Below are positions 1 through 7,602 of a stretch of DNA of 64,000 bases, piece by piece; position 1 is the first letter of the stretch, and the number at the start of each line of letters is the position of its first letter. The stretch covers positions 62,001 through 126,000 of the forward strand of contig CACPKQ010000001.1 in NCBI GenBank assembly GCA_902634455.1, given 5' to 3'. The notes under the pieces were generated by a model, which had not been told where the DNA came from, searched no databases, and saw only the letters and a program-made list of their open reading frames with translations. Both the position numbers and the translations under genes were made by a program. Origin of the DNA: an uncultured Pelagibacteraceae bacterium. Lineage in GTDB: Bacteria; Pseudomonadota; Alphaproteobacteria; Pelagibacterales; Pelagibacteraceae.

Positions 1-362
1 AAATTTTTTTTCAGTTTATTAAATATAAAGGCATAAAAAATTATATTTATGACTATTAGGGCTATTCCTAGATATATTTGTAAATCTTTCGTAAGACTCG
101 CCGGATAAACAATCGGCATTAAGTAGTTTTGAATAAAACCTTCAGAATATGTTGTTAGATTAGCTTTATGTAAAAACCAATTTTCAAGATAAGTCAGAGG
201 ACATATGGAATTAGTTAATTCGATATAGGATCCCCAAATAAGAGCAGGAAAGTGGATAAAAATAATTTTTGTTGTAACAAAAAATAATAATGCACCAAAT
301 ACAACAAAGAGAATAAAAGCAAAATGAACAATTAATGTTAAATTTGCAGCCAGCTCATACAT
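1..362 (-). CDS. DUF2784 family membrane protein (3' end beyond window)
   Basis: Reading the minus strand from the ATG at 362 gives an open frame of 120 codons that runs off the left edge, so the C-terminus is missing. The N-terminus starts MYELAANLTLIVHFAFILF and has two hydrophobic segments, followed by CPLTYLENW and a YPASLT motif; this pattern is typical of DUF2784, a small inner-membrane family of unknown role. A further hydrophobic stretch precedes the edge. The gene lies 68 bases downstream of the autotransporter gene on the same strand. Family assignment rests on recognised motifs; no function is known to me. Confidence 0.8.
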   Translation of the reverse strand, partial: MYELAANLTLIVHFAFILFVVFGALLFFVTTKIIFIHFPALIWGSYIELTNSICPLTYLENWFLHKANLTTYSEGFIQNYLMPIVYPASLTKDLQIYLGIALIVINIIFYAFIFNKLKKN

Positions 363-430
363 TTTTTACCTTTACTAAAAACTTCTGTATAATAATCGGA
401 ATTATCAACTTTTGTTTTTTTATTTTTTCA

Positions 431-2566
431 TTAATAAGATTTATTTATAAATATATTTGAATTTTGATTATTGTTGTCTATATCAGCATCTATATTGAAC
501 TTTAAATCAAATCCATTAATACTTTTTACAATATTTATGCCAGTATTTAAATTTTCATTATAGTTTAAATGTAATGCAAATTTAAATTCATCAATTGGCA
601 CATATCCGAAAGATAAATAGAATTCATTACTGTGTCCCCTACCATTTGCTTTAAATCTTTCAAAATTAGTTACTATGGACCAACCTGATATTGAAGTTGT
701 ATCAAAACCGTAACCTATCCTATAATTATGTTTTGCCTTACTATCTGGAGTATATTTATAAATAGTACTTTGACTGTTTACATAATAGAACTCTGCATCA
801 GACGAAGGGCTTAAATCTGCAATATATTCTAATCGTCCATGATGATTTATTATTTTTTTGTCATTATGATGTTTGTCAGTTTTATCCAAAAGAACACCAA
901 TTGTAGCTAGTGCTGATTTAACTTTTTGTTTTTTGTAAATTAATGCATCTGCTAAACTATCACCTAATGTTGTTTTTTCTCGAAAAGCAGCAAGTTCCGT
1001 ATAACCTAAGTCAATTTTCATACTAGGATTTAGATTAACTTTTTCATCAATTAATCTTTTTCCTAAATTAATAGATCCAAATATTTGTTTTCCTTCTCTA
1101 TTACCTTTTAAAATATTTCCATAAGTTACTCTATGATGATGAATATCTAATAAGCTAATACCAATGATTCCATCAGCAAATGTATTATTATCTCTTAACT
1201 TTGTACTATACCTGGCTATGCTATAAGAGTCGGTATCTAATTTGGTTCCATTAGATCCAATATCAACATTGTCATTACCATACTGGAACACATAACCATA
1301 CATGGCATCTTTATCTTCCTTATTTATTCTGTCAGTTCCAATTGAAAAACCATAACTATGAATGTCTTTTGAAGAAGAGGTTACTGATTTTCCTTTACCA
1401 AAGCTTATTCTACCTTCGCTCCAATCAAACCAATCTTCTTCATTTAAATTTCCACTATTATTTTTTTTTAAACTTTTTAGACCTCTGAATAATCTTGATA
1501 CTTTTTTATTTGAGAAATCAATTTGAGCATTTAGATTTGATAAGTTATCTTTATTTTTATGTCTTCTTAACCACTCAATTCGATGAAAAACTGGAAGAGT
1601 ATTATGTTTTATAATACGTTTTGATAATTCTACATTAGCTTCTATAATTGCCTTTACATCACTAATACCCGACGGATCACTACATGTTATCGTACCAGCA
1701 CAAGACAAACTATATTCATAAACAACATTTGTTCCCGTACCAGAGCCACCATCTCCAGTTACATATAATTTTGTAAAGTTAGCTGTAAACTTAAATCCTC
1801 TCATATTTTCAGTTTGTGAGCTAATTGAAAAAGTTGTCGTGTTATGAGTAATTGCGCTTATATCCCAAGGTGTAGATAGAGTGTACTTATTAATATCATG
1901 TCCGTTGCTTCCACCCAGATACATTATAGTTCCATCTGAATTAAATTGTATATTTCTCATATCAGATTCTTCACCTGCAAAACTATTTGAACACACATTA
2001 TTTGTTGCACTCGAAATATCCCATGCTGTAGTTAAATCATATTGACCAACTACTGCAGCGCCTTCTTGAGAAATATACATACGAGTTCCATCGGATTTAA
2101 AAGCTAAGGCTCTTATTTGAACATCATCATCACAATCTCCAGTTACAATTTTTCTTGTGTCATAACTTATTGTGCTTGTGTCCCAAGCGGTTGTAAGGTT
2201 AAACTGTTGTACACCCACTTGACCTGACTCACTCCGTATCACATACATAACTTTTCCATCAGGTTTAAATTCTATTGCATGAGGTTTATCAAAATCACCT
2301 CCATGACCCTCTAGTTCAGTTCCTGAACCAATTTTAGTAGCAGTACTAATATCAAATGGAGTAGTTAAAGAATATTGCAAGATTACAGGGCTCGTATCAT
2401 CTGAAGCTACATACATTCTCGTGCCATCTGGTTTAAAAGTTATTCCTCTTAGATGAGCGGTGTCTGATGAAATATCTTTTGATTGTTTAAAGGTTATTGT
2501 TGCGTAAGCATTAGTTGTAAGAAATGAAACAAAAAAAATAAATATTATTAGAAATTTCTTATTCAT
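431..2566 (-). CDS. Autotransporter with propeller-like passenger domain
   Basis: A 711-residue surface protein. Residues 1-22 form a signal peptide (cleavage after AYA). Residues about 35-295 hold five degenerate repeats of roughly 45-55 residues, each built around FKPDGTRMYV followed by QYDLTTAWDIS; this spacing suggests beta-propeller blades. A helical, charged linker follows (about 300-370, with EWLRRHKNKDN). From about 400 to the C-terminus, alternating aromatic beta-strands resemble an autotransporter beta-barrel (PF03797-like). Known for the family: the barrel inserts in the outer membrane and displays or releases the passenger. Ligand and role are unknown. It is monocistronic or co-transcribed with the DUF2784 gene. 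Confidence 0.75.
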   Translation of the reverse strand: MNKKFLIIFIFFVSFLTTNAYATITFKQSKDISSDTAHLRGITFKPDGTRMYVASDDTSPVILQYSLTTPFDISTATKIGSGTELEGHGGDFDKPHAIEFKPDGKVMYVIRSESGQVGVQQFNLTTAWDTSTISYDTRKIVTGDCDDDVQIRALAFKSDGTRMYISQEGAAVVGQYDLTTAWDISSATNNVCSNSFAGEESDMRNIQFNSDGTIMYLGGSNGHDINKYTLSTPWDISAITHNTTTFSISSQTENMRGFKFTANFTKLYVTGDGGSGTGTNVVYEYSLSCAGTITCSDPSGISDVKAIIEANVELSKRIIKHNTLPVFHRIEWLRRHKNKDNLSNLNAQIDFSNKKVSRLFRGLKSLKKNNSGNLNEEDWFDWSEGRISFGKGKSVTSSSKDIHSYGFSIGTDRINKEDKDAMYGYVFQYGNDNVDIGSNGTKLDTDSYSIARYSTKLRDNNTFADGIIGISLLDIHHHRVTYGNILKGNREGKQIFGSINLGKRLIDEKVNLNPSMKIDLGYTELAAFREKTTLGDSLADALIYKKQKVKSALATIGVLLDKTDKHHNDKKIINHHGRLEYIADLSPSSDAEFYYVNSQSTIYKYTPDSKAKHNYRIGYGFDTTSISGWSIVTNFERFKANGRGHSNEFYLSFGYVPIDEFKFALHLNYNENLNTGINIVKSINGFDLKFNIDADIDNNNQNSNIFINKSY

Positions 2567-2614
2567 AAAAAAAATGGTATATAATAAGTTTTTTGTTCAT
2601 TAGCCAATATTGTA

Positions 2615-3685
2615 TTAAAGTTTTACGCCAGCACCTTTTAAAAATTTTGCATTTTCATCTAATGCCCATCTGGGGTTAGCTTGAAAATCTAAATTATCAA
2701 ATAATTTTAATTTATATTTCTCTAAACCAGCCATAGCAATCATAGCTGCGTTATCACTACAAAGATTAATATTTGGAAAAATAGTTTTAAAATTATTTTC
2801 TTCGCTTACCTCTATTAATTTGTTTCTTATGCCTTTGTTTGCAGCAACTCCTCCAGCTACAACAAAAGTATTTGTATTTTGTTTTTTTTTATTAAAATCT
2901 TGAAACGCAACTTTAGTTTTTTCATACAAAATTTCTTCGATTGTTTTTTGGAAAGATGCTGCTAAGTCAAATTTTTCTTGTTCAGTTTTTATATTTTTAA
3001 CTATTCTTAGTATTGCAGTTTTTAATCCCGCAAAAGAAAGATTGCATCCACCTTTTTTAATTATTGGTTTTGGAAGTTTAAATTTTTGAAAATCACCTTT
3101 TTTAGCAAATTCTTCAATTTTTGGTCCGCCCGGAAAATCAATCCCAAGGAGTTTTGCAGTTTTGTCATAAGCTTCTCCCAAAGCATCATCTATTGTTGTT
3201 CCTAATCTTTTATACTTTCCCAAGCCTTCAACACTTAGGTATTGTGTATGACCTCCAGATATTAATAATAACAAATAGGGATAATTTAATTTTGAATTAA
3301 GTTTTGGACTTAGTGCATGTCCTTCTAAATGATTAACTGCAATAAATGGTTTTTTTAAAGATAAAGCAAAAGCTTTTCCAAAATTTAGACCAACCGTTAA
3401 ACAAACAATCAGTCCAGGACCTGCGGTTGCAGCAACAGCATCTATTTCATTTAGTTTTATTTTACTTTCTTCTAGAGCTTTATTTGTAATTAAATCTATT
3501 TTTTCTAAATGTGATCTTGCTGCTAATTCAGGAACGACACCACCAAATTTTTTATGAATATCAAATTGACTGGACACAATGTTGGATAGTATTGTTGGTA
3601 TTTTATCCCCATTATCCCTTATAACAGCAACAGCAGTTTCGTCACAGCTAGACTCTATTCCAAGAATTATAGTTTTTTTTGTCAT
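2615..3685 (-). CDS. tsaD: tRNA N6-adenosine threonylcarbamoyltransferase TsaD
   Basis: TsaD (Gcp/YgjD) transfers the threonylcarbamoyl group from TC-AMP to A37 of ANN-decoding tRNAs, working with TsaB, TsaE and TsaC in the cytoplasm. The 356-residue length is usual. Visible are the N-terminal ASKHA phosphate loop (GIESSCDET), the metal-binding HxxxH (His119 and His123 in NHLEGHALSP), SGGHTQY, and the C-terminal VAGGVAANKGIR and CSDNAAMIA. It is divergent from hemC across 56 bases, an arrangement common in alphaproteobacteria. Nothing is abnormal. Confidence 0.97.
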   Translation of the reverse strand: MTKKTIILGIESSCDETAVAVIRDNGDKIPTILSNIVSSQFDIHKKFGGVVPELAARSHLEKIDLITNKALEESKIKLNEIDAVAATAGPGLIVCLTVGLNFGKAFALSLKKPFIAVNHLEGHALSPKLNSKLNYPYLLLLISGGHTQYLSVEGLGKYKRLGTTIDDALGEAYDKTAKLLGIDFPGGPKIEEFAKKGDFQKFKLPKPIIKKGGCNLSFAGLKTAILRIVKNIKTEQEKFDLAASFQKTIEEILYEKTKVAFQDFNKKKQNTNTFVVAGGVAANKGIRNKLIEVSEENNFKTIFPNINLCSDNAAMIAMAGLEKYKLKLFDNLDFQANPRWALDENAKFLKGAGVKL

Positions 3686-3741
3686 AAAAAAATTATTTAC
3701 TAATATAATTAAACCATAAGAATAAAATATAAATAAGATTT

Positions 3742-4653
3742 ATGAATAGAAAAAAAATTATTATTGGATCTAGAGCAAGCAAATTAGCTTTAGTTTATGC
3801 AGAAAGAGTTAAAAAAGAAATTACTCAGTTTTATTCAAATGAAATAGAAATAAAAAAAATATTAACCTCTGGTGATGAAAATCAAAAAGATAGACTTTCT
3901 GATATAGGAGGCAAAGGGTTATTTTCAAAAAAAATTGAAATTGAGTTATTAGAAAATAAAATTGATTTAGCAGTGCACGCACTTAAGGATATGCCCTCAA
4001 TAGAAACAGAAGGACTAACAACAAACTGTTTTTTAAAAAGAAATTTTCCAAATGAAATTTTGATTAGCAGAAATAATGTTAAATTTAACGAACTTACTTC
4101 TAATTCAGTAGTTGGAACTTGTTCATATAGAAGGGAGTATCAACTTAAGCAAAAAAGAAAAGATCTTATTTTTAAATTGGTCAGAGGAAATGTTGATACT
4201 AGAATAAAAAAATTAAATGAAGGATTATATGATGCTATTATTTTATCTAAAGCGGGAGTTGACTCTTTAAATTTAAGTAATTACATCACAGAAGAATTTT
4301 CAACAGAAGATATTATTCCAAGTGTAGGGCAAGGAGTTATAGCCATCCAATGTAGAACTAATGATATTGAGATGATTGAATTTTTAAAAAAAATTAATCA
4401 TGATGAAACATTTAATTGTGTTATTGCAGAAAGAGAAATTTTAAAAACTTTAGAAGGTGATTGTGAAACAGCAGTAGGTGCCATTTCATTTTTAGAAGGA
4501 AAAAAAATTACTTTAGCTGCAGAACTTTTTTCATTTGATGGAAAAGAAAGATATTTCTTTAAATCATCAAAAGAATTACATATGGCTAAAGAACTAGGTA
4601 GAAGTATAGGAAAAATTTTAAAGGATAAATCTAAAGGCAATTACAAAAAATAA
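3742..4653 (+). CDS. hemC: Porphobilinogen deaminase (hydroxymethylbilane synthase)
   Basis: HemC polymerises four porphobilinogen molecules into hydroxymethylbilane, in the tetrapyrrole branch leading to heme. Length is 303 residues. The N-terminal GSRASKLAL, the catalytic Asp83 in HALKDMPS, the arginine-rich SYRREYQL, and the dipyrromethane cofactor cysteine Cys241 in LEGDCETAVGA are all present. It starts a tight plus-strand run hemC-hemD-mscS-yggT-folD; only 2 bases separate it from hemD, which performs the next step. Cytosolic. Confidence 0.97.
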   Translation: MNRKKIIIGSRASKLALVYAERVKKEITQFYSNEIEIKKILTSGDENQKDRLSDIGGKGLFSKKIEIELLENKIDLAVHALKDMPSIETEGLTTNCFLKRNFPNEILISRNNVKFNELTSNSVVGTCSYRREYQLKQKRKDLIFKLVRGNVDTRIKKLNEGLYDAIILSKAGVDSLNLSNYITEEFSTEDIIPSVGQGVIAIQCRTNDIEMIEFLKKINHDETFNCVIAEREILKTLEGDCETAVGAISFLEGKKITLAAELFSFDGKERYFFKSSKELHMAKELGRSIGKILKDKSKGNYKK

Positions 4654-4655
4654 AA

Positions 4656-5354
4656 ATGCATATCTTACTGACTAGACCATTGGATGATTGTAAAGAACTA
4701 ATTTTAAAATTTAAGCAATTAGGTCATAAAGTTTCTCATCTTCCTGTTATAAAGGTAGAAAGTAAAAAATACGAAGAATTAAAATATGAAGAATTTAATG
4801 CAATAATTTTTACAAGTTCAAATGCAATAAGAAATTTAGATTTAAAAAAAATTAATAAAAAAATTTATTGTTTTTGTGTAGGTTCAGCAACAGAAAAAAT
4901 AGCAAAGGTCAATGGATTTCAAAATGTTTATACTGCAGATGGTAATGTAAACAATTTAAAAGAAATTATTTTACAAAATTTTACTAACAAAAATAAAAAA
5001 CTTTTATATGTAAGTGGGGAAATAATTTCATCAAATTTACAAAAGGATTTAATTTCAGAAGGTTATTTAGTAAAAAGATTAATAAATTATTCTGTTTTAC
5101 CTATCTTAAATTTAGATCTAAATTTTATAGAAGATTTAAAACTATCTTTACCTGAAATAGTTTTTGTTTATTCAGAAAATAGTGCAAAAAATTTACTTAA
5201 TTTAATTAAAAAATATGAATTAGTTGACTATTGGATGAATACTAACTTAATGTGCATTGGAGAAAAAACTTCTTTAGTTCTTAATGAAATAAAATGGAAA
5301 AAAATATTCCTTTTTAACCCTGGAGAAGAAGAATTTTTGCTATATAAAATTTAA
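4656..5354 (+). CDS. hemD: Uroporphyrinogen-III synthase
   Basis: HemD cyclises hydroxymethylbilane with inversion of ring D to give uroporphyrinogen III. The sequence is weakly conserved, as in all HemD proteins, but the start (MHILLTRPLDD), the motif FTSSNAI near residue 52 and a late ENSAKNLL segment fit the two-domain fold, and 232 residues is the usual size. The position directly after hemC strongly supports the call. The gene is very AT-rich with many Lys and Asn codons, like its neighbours. Confidence 0.93.
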   Translation: MHILLTRPLDDCKELILKFKQLGHKVSHLPVIKVESKKYEELKYEEFNAIIFTSSNAIRNLDLKKINKKIYCFCVGSATEKIAKVNGFQNVYTADGNVNNLKEIILQNFTNKNKKLLYVSGEIISSNLQKDLISEGYLVKRLINYSVLPILNLDLNFIEDLKLSLPEIVFVYSENSAKNLLNLIKKYELVDYWMNTNLMCIGEKTSLVLNEIKWKKIFLFNPGEEEFLLYKI

Positions 5355-5356
5355 AT

Positions 5357-6442
5357 ATGGAATTATATAATAATTTTAAGTCACTATTTGTTTCTGTGTG
5401 GAACAAAGGAATCCTTGGAGTAGATATTATTGAAATATTAATTGGTATTTTAATATTTTTTGTATTTTTAATCTTTAGAGGGCTAATTAGTAAATTAATT
5501 ATTAAGAGGTTAGAGGGAATTGCAAAAAAAACTACTAATAAATTTGATGATACCTTTGTTAAAGCAATGCAGGGACCTGCTAGATTTTTACCAGTAGTAA
5601 TAGGTTTTTTTATTGCAAGTTATTATGTAACCTTTTCAGAAGATGCTAGAGAATTAGTGGATACTATTAATAGAACCTTAATAACTATTTTTATTTTTTG
5701 GGTAATGCACCAAATTATTGAACCAATTTCTTACATATTAAGTGGACTAAATAAAATTTTAACTAGAGAGCTTATTGGATGGATAATTAAATCATTAAAA
5801 ATATTAATTTTTATTTTAGGTGTTGCAGCTGTTTTAGAACTTTGGGGAATAAAAATTGGTCCTATTATTGCAGGATTGGGTTTATTTGGTGTTGCTGTTG
5901 CTTTAGGTGCTCAAGATTTATTTAAAAACTTAATTTCAGGTATTTTAGTTTTAGTTGAAAAAAGATTTAAAATTGGTGATTGGATTTTAGTAGAAAACAT
6001 AATTGAAGGAATAGTTGAAAAAATTGGATTTAGATCAACTGCTATAAGAAAGTTTGATAAATCTTTAGCAATTATTCCAAACTTCCAGTTCGCTGAGAAT
6101 GCAGTAATTAATATAAGCGAAACAACAAGTTGGATTATAAGTTGGGTTATAAATTTGCAGTACGATACAACTGTAGATCAATTAAAAAAAGTTAGAGATG
6201 AAATTGAAAATTATATTAAGACACACGAAGATTATAAAGTTGAACACGGTTACGCAGTAAGAATTGATAAATTTTCAGATAGTTCTATTGATTTGTACAT
6301 TCGTTGTTTTACTAAAACTGATGACTGGGATGAATGGTTGGCAGTTAAAGAGAGGCTTGCAATTCAAATTAAACAAATAGTAGAAAAAAATGGTGCATCT
6401 TTTGCATTTCCTAGTCAGTCTATTTATGTTGAAAAAAAATGA
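5357..6442 (+). CDS. MscS-family mechanosensitive channel
   Basis: A small-conductance mechanosensitive channel homologue of 361 residues. Three hydrophobic segments at about 22-45, 70-90 and 100-135 precede the pore-lining helix (about 150-195), which contains GLGLFGVAVALGAQDL. The MscS beta-domain follows, with RFKIGDWI and IPNFQFAENAVINIS. These proteins open on membrane stretch and release solutes on osmotic downshift. It is 2 bases after hemD and overlaps yggT by 4 bases, so it is very likely co-transcribed. Its link to heme synthesis is only positional. Confidence 0.9.
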   Translation: MELYNNFKSLFVSVWNKGILGVDIIEILIGILIFFVFLIFRGLISKLIIKRLEGIAKKTTNKFDDTFVKAMQGPARFLPVVIGFFIASYYVTFSEDARELVDTINRTLITIFIFWVMHQIIEPISYILSGLNKILTRELIGWIIKSLKILIFILGVAAVLELWGIKIGPIIAGLGLFGVAVALGAQDLFKNLISGILVLVEKRFKIGDWILVENIIEGIVEKIGFRSTAIRKFDKSLAIIPNFQFAENAVINISETTSWIISWVINLQYDTTVDQLKKVRDEIENYIKTHEDYKVEHGYAVRIDKFSDSSIDLYIRCFTKTDDWDEWLAVKERLAIQIKQIVEKNGASFAFPSQSIYVEKK

Positions 6443-6729
6443 TTGCTATTTTTTATTTAGTTTTACAAATTCTTAAAATTTATTCCTATGTGGTAATTGC
6501 AAATGTAGTTATTAGCTGGCTGGTTGCTTTTAATATTTTAAATACTCAAAATAGATTTGTTTATTCGGTTTTGGATTTTACTTATAGATTAACAGAGCCT
6601 TTTCTAAGAAGGATCAGAGGTTTTTTGCCTAATTTAGGTGCTTTTGATATTTCACCTATCATTCTTCTTTTGTTGATATGGTTCATTGAAATGTGTATGA
6701 AGCTTTACGTTGCACCAATGATTTTTTAA
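6439..6729 (+). CDS. YggT family membrane protein
   Basis: A 96-residue integral membrane protein with two hydrophobic segments (about 3-33 and 68-92) around the conserved cytoplasmic segment YRLTEPFLRRIRGFLPNLG, which identifies the YggT family. The role is uncertain; homologues have been linked to osmotic stress and to membrane or division functions. The start codon overlaps the end of the mscS gene by 4 bases (ATGA), and folD follows after 3 bases. Confidence 0.9.
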   Translation: MIAIFYLVLQILKIYSYVVIANVVISWLVAFNILNTQNRFVYSVLDFTYRLTEPFLRRIRGFLPNLGAFDISPIILLLLIWFIEMCMKLYVAPMIF

Positions 6730-6732
6730 TTA

Positions 6733-7578
6733 ATGATATTGATAGACGGAAAAAAAATAGCACTAGAGCTTAGAGAAGAATTAAAGGAAGAAGTTTCTAA
6801 ATTAAAATTAAAATATAATAAAGTTCCAGGACTAACAGTAATTTTAATTGGAGAAGATCCACCAAGTCAGATTTATGTTCGAAATAAAGAAAAGTCAGCA
6901 AATGAGGTTGGTTTAAAATCAGAAGTAATTAGATACCCAGATTCTGTCGAAGAAAAAACAGTTTTAGATAAAATTGATGAACTTAATAAAGATGAGAGTG
7001 TTTCTGGGATTTTAGTTCAATTACCTTTGCCAAAACATATTGATAAACAAAAAGTCATCGAAACAATTTTACCAAGTAAAGATGTTGATGGGTTTCATCC
7101 TATGAATGTTGGCAATTTATCTTCTGGTTATGAAAGTTCAGTTCCATGTACTCCTCTTGGTTGTTATTTATTAATTAAAAAAATTGAACCAAATTTAAAT
7201 GGCAAAAAAGCAGTTGTAGTTGGAAGATCAAATTTAAACGGTAAGCCAATGACACAGCTTCTTTTAAAAGAAAATTGTACAGTTACAATTACACATTCTA
7301 AAACAAAAGACCTAAAAGGAGAGTGTTTAAAAGGAGATATTATTGTTGCTGCAGTTGGAATACCTGAACTTGTTAAAGGTGATTGGGTTAAAAAAGATGC
7401 AATAGTTATTGATGTTGGAATTAATAAAACCGATAAAGGAATTGTCGGAGATATTGCATTTGATGAAGTATCAAAAATTGCAAAAGCCTTAACACCTGTT
7501 CCAGGCGGTGTAGGACCAATGACCATCGCTTGTTTGCTTAAAAATACTATTGAATGTTTTAAAAGATCTCAGAAATAA
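6733..7578 (+). CDS. folD: Methylene-THF dehydrogenase/cyclohydrolase FolD
   Basis: FolD interconverts 5,10-methylene-THF and 10-formyl-THF (NADP-dependent dehydrogenase and cyclohydrolase), supplying one-carbon units. The 281 residues include YVRNKEKSA with Lys54 (matching catalytic Lys54 of E. coli), QLPLPKH, DVDGFHPMN, the Rossmann motif VVGRSNLNGKP, and the C-terminal PVPGGVGPMTI. It ends the hemC operon. The DMSP demethylase encoded later in this window transfers its methyl group to THF, so FolD belongs to the same one-carbon pool; that link is inferred. Confidence 0.97.
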   Translation: MILIDGKKIALELREELKEEVSKLKLKYNKVPGLTVILIGEDPPSQIYVRNKEKSANEVGLKSEVIRYPDSVEEKTVLDKIDELNKDESVSGILVQLPLPKHIDKQKVIETILPSKDVDGFHPMNVGNLSSGYESSVPCTPLGCYLLIKKIEPNLNGKKAVVVGRSNLNGKPMTQLLLKENCTVTITHSKTKDLKGECLKGDIIVAAVGIPELVKGDWVKKDAIVIDVGINKTDKGIVGDIAFDEVSKIAKALTPVPGGVGPMTIACLLKNTIECFKRSQK

Positions 7579-7579
7579 A

Positions 7580-7602
7580 CAAATCAAATTTTTATTGATT
7601 TC
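7580..7602. terminator. Inverted repeat between convergent folD and ybbP
   Basis: AAATCAA (7581-7587) and TTGATTT (7595-7601) form a 7-bp stem with a 7-base loop in the short convergent gap, and overlap the stop codon of the permease gene. It could act as a weak bidirectional terminator, but the stem is AT-rich and no clean T-run follows on either strand. Confidence 0.3.
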
